Assembly: GCF_039555335.1 (NCBI RefSeq)
Contig: NC_092640.1
Location: 33,969,887 to 34,033,886 of the forward strand
From: Amphiura filiformis
Lineage: Eukaryota > Echinodermata > Ophiuroidea > Amphilepidida > Amphiuridae
Direction: 5' to 3'
Length of the DNA: 64,000 nt
Shown here: in pieces, positions 56,568 to 64,000 of the stretch
Layout: each line of letters opens with the position of its first letter
How positions within the stretch are numbered: the first letter of the stretch is position 1
Translations under genes and position numbers: made by a program
Notes under the pieces: generated by a model
The model's database searches: none
What the model was told of the DNA's origin: nothing
The model's input: the letters and a program-made list of their open reading frames with translations, nothing else

Positions 56568-57213
56568 TAAGGGGCTGTGCAAGCCGGGGTGTAAAATGGG
56601 GGGGGAGAGAGGTCACAAGATTGTACAAAAATTAGTTTGGAAGCAAAATTTCTTGCTGCTACGCTCGAGGAGGATGGGAGGGGGAAGCAATTTTTTGAAG
56701 CCTGAGAGGAGGAGGGGGGGCAAGTAATTTTGGCTCACCATTTGGACATTTTACCTCTGGGCTCATATTGCACAGCCCCTAATAGTGAATTGTGTGGTCT
56801 TCATGAGGTAAGTAAAGACTTGACTGAAGTTAGAGTTTGACAGAGCAATCATTGGTACGGTTGTTTGATTCTAACAAAAAATGTTCAATTCTAAACCTGG
56901 ACAATAGCAACAGGTATCACACTAATATATTTTGAAGCTATTTGTAAGATAGATTTTTTTCTGCTATTTTGTGGTAAATTTTATTCCATAAAATACATTT
57001 GTGTGCAAATTGAGGGCGCTTTTTACATATATGTAATTTCAAATTAGCCAATTAATATGACTTATTTATAAATTTCATGATAAAAAGTTTTTTTTGAATA
57101 ATTCCTTTCCATACATGCCAAATGTTAATCGCTTGCCCCCCCACTTACCTCCCCCCAAATCGCTTGCCCCCCAATTTTACCCCCCCGGCTCATAATTATT
57201 GCACAGCCCCTAA
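56568..57213. mobile_element. MITE with TTAAGGGGCTGTGCA ends
   Basis: Left TTAAGGGGCTGTGCAAGCCG faces right CGGCTCATAATTATTGCACAGCCCCTAA. A further GCACAGCCCCTAAT at about 56772 suggests a nested or partly duplicated copy. The interior has G- and C-runs (GGGGGGGAG, CCCCCCCAC). No coding. Confidence 0.7.
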
Positions 57214-57461
57214 CACCAGTATACAAGTGTCTACCCCTTGGAAAGATGCAAACAAGATTTAAGATAAATAGTGCCATCATTGTTCAACTTTACTTAAAAA
57301 TGTCACAGTTTTACATTACATCAAACAACCGTGGGTGGAATTTTAATTTGAACCTAGGAATTATGTAATGCTAGACACGTATTGTTAGCACGCATGAGGC
57401 TGTACATGTTGTAGAGATGTGCTTGGAAACGTTTTATATTTTAAACTGAATATATCGTGAT

Positions 57462-57813
57462 CCTATCATCCTCCTTTTATGACATATGTCGGTAGATATC
57501 CACGAAAAATAGCTAAAATGCTTATTCCATAAATATCAGTTGCGTTTGTGCGTTATGTATGATTATATCATCCCTGATTATATGTATTACACTGCTCCAT
57601 AGGCCACTGTTGTAATTTCGTTTTGATGTACCAGAACGTAATTCAAAATTGGTGAAATTTTTCTAATCGATTTAATCTGCAAGAAAATTTGTGTACATTA
57701 ACATGTAACCAGAGGTTTACAGTGGTATAAAAATCTCAACTTTTGAGAAAAGTGTGTTTGTGTGTGTGTTTTTTTTGGGGGATGAGGCTGTGGATCACGA
57801 AATGCGCCTTTAA
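57462..57813. mobile_element. MITE with CATTTCGTGATC termini, copy 2 (inverted)
   Basis: Reverse-oriented relative of 15073-15417, sharing GATATCCACGAAAAA, TACACTGCTCCATAG and GATGAGGCTGTGGATCACG. Confidence 0.7.
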
Positions 57814-58270
57814 TCTTTACTTTTAGTTTCATTAGAATTGGGCATGTTGTGTAAGATCTTACCTTATTGCTCTCGGCAATGTGGTTATATTGTTTACAAC
57901 TACATCAGAGTAGAGTCTCCGAACTCTGAGTATATTGATTCCGACCTAATGGTTTGAAATCCGTTTAATTGAAATGAATCTTATCATCCTTAAACTTACT
58001 CAAAAATATGTTATTGCTAACACAAACACAATAGAGCGGAGATCTTTGTTCTGAATTTGACAAGGAATCCATTATCAATACTAACTGTGCTAAGTATTAT
58101 CAAAATGAAGCTCAGGCTCCGAGGATCATAATTAAAGAAATGTCAATTTTACCGTTGATCGGAATATTAGGAAGCTAAAATAGCTATATATTTTAAACAT
58201 ATGTTGATGTAAATATAATTTTATTTGGTATTTTCACGTTTTTAATTCTTTATTTCAAAGAGATTTTGAC

Positions 58271-60458
58271 ATGAGCCATTCCATGTCAACTCCAGGGATG
58301 TACACCGCAGCACCTCTTCAATTTTTTTCTTTTTCTGTGTGGTGGTAGATATTGATTAGAAAGTAAATTCCTGAAAATTTGAGCTTCATACTCTATTTCG
58401 TTTTCCCGTGGCATCAATTTGGATGTTTGGAGGTCCATAAATGTATAAAGAGAACCCCCAATAACTTTGAAAAGTATGTATCCTGGGGTACTTTTTTGTG
58501 TAGAATTCAAATCTGGCATCAGAAAACGTGTGACTTATTTACTTTAAAAGATATAGGGCCCTCAAAATGCAACTTCGTCCATCCATGACCAACTTCGGGG
58601 GTCAGAACTCCAAAAGCAAAAATAATTTTATGGTCCAAAAGGAGACACTTTTGGGCAGGATCGTAAATGGAGCAATAGCCCAAAATCTGCCCGGTGGTGC
58701 TCTTTTCATAATTTGGGCTTGTTGCAAATTTGTGATGTTATTAATGTTAAAAATATTGTATGATAGTTTCAGACCGGAATATAACTGAGACATTTTTCAA
58801 GGTACCGGTAATTCCTACTCTCAACATTGTCAATAATATTTTTAAAGGCCGATATCTCAATTTCCAATTTTAAAATACCATAACTTACGAACTCAATATC
58901 TTCGCTTAGGATTGTCCGATTTCATTGGGGAAAACGGCGTTGTGGAGCAAAATATCTCTATATTTAAGATATGTAAAAACCTCAAAATTGATAACCTGCC
59001 CAAAAGTGTCTCCTTTTGACATGACACGTCACATATGTCATTCCAACCACATCAACAAAATGGGTTGGTTGGTCAATGGTCATCCACTCAAATTTTGCTG
59101 AAAATCATTTCTAGCATACCTCTATGAGCATAATGAACACATGGAAAAAAATAATGCTCAACTCCAAGCGGTTTTGGAGATATGGCTAGTCAAAATTTGG
59201 CCCCACTTTTTGCTCTCTCAAGTTGCGTCGTTGAAATGAATTAGTAGCGTTTTGGAACACTCATATTTTGACTTTGAGAAAAAGATATTAAGCTGAAACA
59301 TTTTATCTTATCTACTAAAGAAGTTATAAGCCTCTCAAAACCTCTTTTTGTTTCGTTTTTGACATATAAAATTTTGACAAAACGAAACCAGGTTTTGAGA
59401 GACCCATAACTTCTTAAGTAGATAAGATGCACTGTTTCTGAGGCCAGATTCTGTTTTTCTGGGTAAAAGTCACCCATTTAGTACTTTTCAGCATAATATC
59501 TGTTTTGCAAAGTCAAATATGAGTGTTCCAAAACGCTACTAATTCAACGAGGCAACTTGAAAGGGCAAAAAGTGGGGGACTGGGCCAAATTTTGACAAGC
59601 CATATCTCCAAAACCGCTTGGAGTTGAGCATTCACCTTTTCCCATGTGTTCATTGTGCTCATAGAGGTATGCTAGAAATGATTTTCAGCAAAATTTGAGG
59701 GGATGACCACTGACCAACCAACCCATTTTGTTGATGTGGTTGGAATGACATATATGTGAGTAGGCAAACCTAACTGATGTTTTTAAAGCAAAGTCATCGA
59801 GTCCCAAAGCCAATATCTCTCAGAAATGTTGTCCAAGAACATATTTTCAACATACCTAAAGTTGATGATGGGTCAAAATGTCTGACATTGGTTTTCAGGA
59901 CAGGAGGGTCAAAATGTACAAAAAATGTACATTTGGCGTTTTGCATGGGTAATATCTCAGCTAAAAGTATTCTAATAGGCTCAATATGGGATAAAAGTAA
60001 TGTCCTACCAAAGGGCTATGACTGGCAAAAAAATGGACCATAAAATTATTTTTACTTTTGGAGTTCTGACCCCCCAAAGTTGGTCCTGGATGGACGAAGT
60101 TGCATTTTGAGGGCCCTTTATCTTTTAAAGTAAAAGAGTCACAAGTTTTCTGATGCCAGATTTGAATTCTATACAAAAAGTACCTCAGGATACATACTTT
60201 TCAAAGTTGTTGGGGGTTCCCCCGGGGTTCTCTTTATACATTTATGGACCTCCAAACATCGTCTTTCGCGTTGCGACACATTTTTTACGCTGACCCCCTA
60301 AATTTCAACTTGATGCCACGGGAAAACGAAATGGAGTATGAAGCTCAAATTTTCAGGATTTTACTTTCTCATTAATATCTACCACCACACACACAAAAAG
60401 AAACAAATTGAAGAGGTGCTGCGGTGCACATCCCTGGAGTTGACATGGAATGGCTCAT
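58271..60458. mobile_element. Giant palindrome (2.2 kb) in the lectin intron
   Basis: ATGAGCCATTCCATGTCAAC at 58271 faces its complement ending at 60458. Pairing continues through TTCGTTTTCCCGTGGCATCA, GGACGAAGTTGCATTTTG, the block CAACCACATCAACAAAATGG (about 59043) and its complement (about 59735), to a centre near 59365. Some inner arm segments (58640-59020, 59770-60030) do not pair. No transposase frame. Confidence 0.85.
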
Positions 60459-61009
60459 ATGACCTTTTATGTCAGTCATGTCAGCCTAAATACCCATATT
60501 TGCTGTATTTGTCGTGTGTAAACCAAAAAAAAAAGAAGACATTTGGTTTACCGAAATAGGCGTATGCCTTTTAGCAGTATAATAGTAAGTAACATTTGCT
60601 GGACATCATAAAAACTAATATGCTTTTCAATCAAAAATGGTTCAAAAACAATGTTAATCAAAAGTAACTATTGCATCCCCTATATTCGGATGCCATAGAG
60701 TCTCAGAAGGATCATTTGTATAGATAATTCGTACAGTTAGTCGCCGATGATGGGTTACTCAAAAAGTAGAGGAGCACTAGGTAGGTTTGATCCAACACGA
60801 AGAAATCTTCATGACACCTTTTCAGGAAAATATTCATAGTAATTGACATTTCATAAAAATCCCAAAGTTGTCATCACTTAGGAGCCTAATATATTAAATA
60901 TTGTTGTCAATATATATTATTTTGTTCCAGATATAATTTGCCCTTATAAAATACAATTGTATATATGTATTTATGTACAATATGTTAGGGTGTTTTTGTT
61001 TTAACCAAA

Positions 61010-61400
61010 GTTACCATGGTTACGGGAGCGGATCATGAGATAGCAACGTTTGCACAGTATTTTCGTGTGACAAGAGAGCGCATCAGACACATCGAATTGC
61101 ATTCTGAATACGAGGAATTCCTTTTTGATATCCTTTCTAATGATATGTACTTAAAGTATATGTAGCTAGAAGGAAAAGCTGACCATCATTTGAAAATTGT
61201 GACCTTTTGCATTAAAGATATAGATTTATTTTACCAATAAGACTTAAAATTCTTAGGGTTTTTTAAAAAGGCTGTCACCAAAAAATTTCAAAATTATTTG
61301 ATGTCAGAAGGACATTCCTCGTATTCAGAATGCAATTCGATATGCCTGATGTGCCACAAAAAATACCCTGCAAACGTTGCTATCCGATCCCTTAAGAGAC
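61010..61400. mobile_element. Fold-back element, copy 2 of the 11 kb family
   Basis: AATTGCATTCTGAATACGAG near 61097 faces CGTATTCAGAATGCAATTCG near 61320, and both match the 11036-11682 element. Termini around GGGAGCGGATC / GATCCCTTAAG. Its right end lies within 45 bases of the lectin donor site. Confidence 0.7.
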
Positions 61401-61441
61401 AACTGTTTTTATTTCCCATTAAGTTGAAAATTGCCACTTAC

Positions 61442-61608
61442 ATCAGCCTGTCCAATTACACCGTTGACAAAGCTGTTTTCATCAGAGGAATGAATGCTCA
61501 CAAGATGGGACCCATACTGACTACTGCAGTACATTTCAGCATCAGACCATGATTTAGTAATATTAACATAATTGTAGCAAGTGCCATTCCATTCATGAGA
61601 ACAAACAC
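61442..61608 (-). CDS. C-type lectin domain, N-terminal exon
   Basis: The exon lies between a CACATTGCAG acceptor and a GTAAGT donor. It reads (G)VCSHEWNGTCYNYVNITKSW and DAEMYCSSQYGSHLVSIHSS, then DENSFVNGVIGQAD. This is the first half of a C-type lectin domain: the W-x-G-TCY start, KSWSDAEMYC and LVSIHSSDEN are typical, and three of the six cysteines are here (long-form domain). It begins in phase 1, as expected after a signal-peptide exon, which I could not find upstream to 64000. Joined with 55849-56043 it gives about 119 residues, a full single domain. Orientation and phases agree. A partial copy of its acceptor end lies at 61676-61733. Confidence 0.85.
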
Positions 61609-61675
61609 CTGCAATGTGAAACAATTAGGTTTGTGTAATTATTTGTACAACTTGTCGAAATAGTTTGTTAACATA

Positions 61676-61733
61676 TACTTGTAGCAATGTTCATTCCATT
61701 CATGAGAACAAACACCTACAATGTGAAACAAGT
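61676..61733 (-). repeat. Partial duplicate of the lectin exon start
   Basis: About 55 bases repeat the acceptor and first codons of the lectin exon (CATTCATGAGAACAAACACC) at an offset near 115 bases. The acceptor here reads TTGTAG. Too short to encode the domain half. Confidence 0.75.
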
Positions 61734-61787
61734 AAGGATTTGTATACGACCTGTAGTTTTAACTTAAAGCATGATTTTATAGAGGGC

Positions 61788-61860
61788 AAGGTGCCTCAAC
61801 GGTGTGCGGGCAGGGTTTCGACTCATGATCATGAGGTTGCGGGTTCCAACCCAAGTAGTA
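61788..61860 (+). repeat. tRNA-like SINE fragment
   Basis: GTGCCTCAACGGTGTGCGGGC as an A-box region, CTCATGATCATGAGG as an anticodon arm and GCGGGTTCCAACCC as a B box resemble tRNA-derived SINE heads. Stem pairing is incomplete. Confidence 0.4.
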
Positions 61861-62504
61861 TCTTCGACTTGGTTAAGTTAACCTCTATTACTCAATGGGT
61901 ATATATCGGTACCGGCTTAGCATGCTTATACGATCGCTATGGCGAAACCCCATATCATGACACAGTCTGGACTTTAAAAACAGGCATAGACCATGTCGAT
62001 CTTTATGACAGAATGATGATTTTATTATAACGAGGCGTAATGTCAAGTTCATTGACGTTTGAATTAAGTTATACAAATTGATTCTGATTTAAAGATCCCA
62101 AATTTTTCGGACACACCATAATATGCAAATTTAATTATCTGAAAATAATGGGCATGGGTGTACCTTGGTTCAACATGATAAACACAGACACTTTTCCTCT
62201 TTGATGTCACAGAAGTTTAATCTGGAAGCTGTTATAGATTTTTAAAAATGTGATGTAAGGAGAATAATAATGACTAGTATTTCAAATAGGGATATATCAT
62301 CTGGTGCGTCGAGAATATACCCTTCTCCCTTCGTATTATGAGAATGAACCGTGGAATTGTAGTGGGGCAACGAGTCAGTAGTAATCATGGTAATAACAAT
62401 AGTATTTTACTAGCAAGAATAGAATATATTTGGACCGCAACTTTAACTTTAACCAAAGTAAACCTATGGTTTAGTACTGCAATTTATAACTGTAGTATTT
62501 TACC
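61861..62504. other. Intergenic stretch, nothing recognised
   Basis: No signal-peptide exon for the lectin or other gene is evident. Confidence 0.35.
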
Positions 62505-62866
62505 TTAAGGTGGTACTACACCCCTTGATAGAATTGTGACTATTTTTGCATTTTTCTCAAAAAATAATAACATACTGGTAACAAAAGTTATGTTTATTAT
62601 AGGGGCAAGAAATCCAGTTACTACACTGGAATTTCAGTGACTGAAGACAAGCGGTACGTTATTTATGATAGCAAATGAGGTACCGCTAAAATGTACCTCA
62701 TTTCTTAATATAATGAACCATTTGTCTTGAATCACTGAAATTTCAGTGAAGTAATTGGATTCCTTGGCCGATAATATACACAACTTTTGTTACCAGTGTG
62801 CAGTTATTTTTGAGAAAAATGCAAAATTAGTCATAAAATTGATCAGGTGGTGTAGTACCACCTTAA
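62505..62866. mobile_element. MITE with TTAAGGTGGTACT ends, with a nested palindromic insertion
   Basis: Outer ends TTAAGGTGGTACTACACCCC and its complement match the 18.2 and 24.3 kb copies. Inside, about 62600-62765 is a separate fold-back: CTGGAATTTCAGTGACTGAA pairs with TTCACTGAAATTTCAGTG-type sequence, and GGTACCGC / GCGGTAC also pair. The outer arms resume on both sides (CAAAAGTTATGT, ACACAACTTTTGTTACC). Confidence 0.8.
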
Positions 62867-64000
62867 AGAGCACAAAATCGGCGAAAATATGTGGGCATCA
62901 ACAGTAGATAATATACTTGACCGATGCACCAAAAATGGCCGCAACCGATATCAGTAATTAGAATTTGAAAACTTCTTTTTTCGTTTGTGAAAATTCGAAC
63001 CCCGAGAAGTTAGTTTGCTACTTTATGGACAATATGCGCGGAAAATGGGGTTGATGATCTTGGCAGCGTCTGGTTATTTTAAGGGTATGCGCATCTTTCG
63101 CTGATTTGCATACAGAAGAGATTCCTATTTAAATGTTAGTTTTCAGTGATAGCTACTGATTGCATTGTCCCCTTTTAATTTCGAGCCAAAAAAATGAGGT
63201 AAAACGAAGAAAATTGTTATTTCATTCAGCGCCTGCAATGCGTGTAGCAGCTTGCCATTCGTAATATTATCGTGAATATTGACGTAGTTTTACACAGCTA
63301 GGACGAACAAACAAAGCGTAAGACGAATAGCGATATGCACACAGTTTATACGTTAATGCGGACGGCGCCTACAATGCGTGTATAATCTCGCCAATCGTAC
63401 TATTAAGATGATTATTGGCGGAGTTATTCACAGCTGATGAGATGTACAAACAAGACGTAAGACAAATAGCGATATGCATACAGTTTATATGGTACGTCAC
63501 TGATACAATGATTCAATGATACACATCGTAACACACGCACGCGATGTGTTGATTCAGCTCTCGATCAGTGAGCTCAGTTCATTTAATAATTGTTAAACTT
63601 AATTTAAGTGTATTTTGTTTTATATGACCAGTGTGTTTGTTCAGCGATATGAGCTTGGATTTAGCCTGCAGGCTCACAGAGAGGAGTAGAGCAACAGCAT
63701 GAGTGGGCCCAGCTAGCGTGCTTTTAGTTTAAGGGATGGACCATCAATATACGGGGGGGGGGGGTTATAAGTTTTACCCCAAAATTAGGGATCATAGAAT
63801 AAAGGGCTGATGACCCAAAAATTTGCCCGGGCTGCGCGCGCATTCTTTTAACTTACGATCAAAATGTACGTACAATCTACAACATGCTCCGCACACTTTC
63901 TTCACGTTTAAGTTTTTGCACGCCTCGCACCTTAAGAGGAACTATCTGTTATTACTGAGAATATAATTGCCACGGTCAAAAATAGATTTTCTTTATACTT
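62867..64000. other. Terminal stretch with a two-copy tandem repeat and a G run
   Basis: 63229-63362 and 63364-63493 are two copies of a unit of about 134 bases (GCGCCTRCAATGCGTGTA, then CAAATAGCGATATGCA-like). A run of ten G is at about 63755-63764. No gene is supported. Confidence 0.55.

Larger units (their letters stand above)
56044..61441 (-). other. Lectin intron (5.4 kb) filled with inverted-repeat elements
   Basis: Starts GTAAGT (61441-61436) and ends GTTTTCCAG. It contains MITEs at 56568-57213 and 57462-57813, the giant palindrome at 58271-60458, and the fold-back at 61010-61400. 56050-56560, 57814-58270 and 60459-61009 show nothing recognisable. The intron assignment rests on matching phases and domain halves. 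Confidence 0.7.

Overview
The window looks like invertebrate animal nuclear DNA: AT-rich, gene-poor, with spliceosomal intron borders and very dense in short inverted-repeat transposons. The protein families (tandem C2H2 zinc-finger genes, a C-type lectin with a divided domain, a decayed LINE, Tc1, mariner and pogo-type remnants, and a multicopy 'SDEH..GERFHQD' relic) fit a marine invertebrate, perhaps an echinoderm. That assignment is an impression, not a demonstrated result. There is no prokaryotic gene, operon or CRISPR. A 200-base assembly gap lies at 38812-39011.

Layout. 1-10.1 kb holds only repeats and transposon debris. 10.1-33.3 kb is a plus-strand cluster of five related C2H2 zinc-finger units: 13.4 kb intact, 18.8 kb broken, 24.9 kb intact but shortened, 29.4 kb intact, 31.4 kb headless. 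The four units with an N-terminus carry a short upstream exon with clean splice borders. Two further copies of that exon (10.1 and 12.2 kb) have no fingers behind them. The cluster grew by at least two visible tandem duplications: about 5.8 kb (15.91-21.72 and 21.72-27.3 kb) and about 1.8 kb (29.69-31.43 and 31.43-33.34 kb). 33.8-47 kb is transposon country: a 4 kb inverted-repeat element, a pogo-type MITE, the RNase H end of a LINE, and a 4.2 kb near-complete palindrome. 47.9-49.7 kb has a minus-strand relic of an uncharacterised multicopy family beside a MITE. 50.4-51.1 kb is a tandem array rich in AGGTCA-like half sites. 52-55 kb holds tRNA-like sequences and a dead Tc1-like element. 55.8-61.6 kb contains two exons of a minus-strand C-type lectin whose 5.4 kb intron is filled with four inverted-repeat elements. 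62.5-64 kb is again MITEs and short duplications.

How it works together. The zinc-finger proteins share one N-terminal module followed by 10-12 fingers made of an 84-bp coding repeat, with most variation at DNA-contact positions of the helices. No KRAB, SCAN, BTB or SET domain is visible. A rapidly turning-over DNA-binding family beside many transposons suggests, but does not prove, a role in silencing repeats. The lectin is a separate, probably secreted or membrane-anchored sugar-binding protein; its signal-peptide exon is not found here. The most notable structures beyond the genes are the finger-cluster duplication history, its orphan first exons, and several kilobase-scale palindromes.
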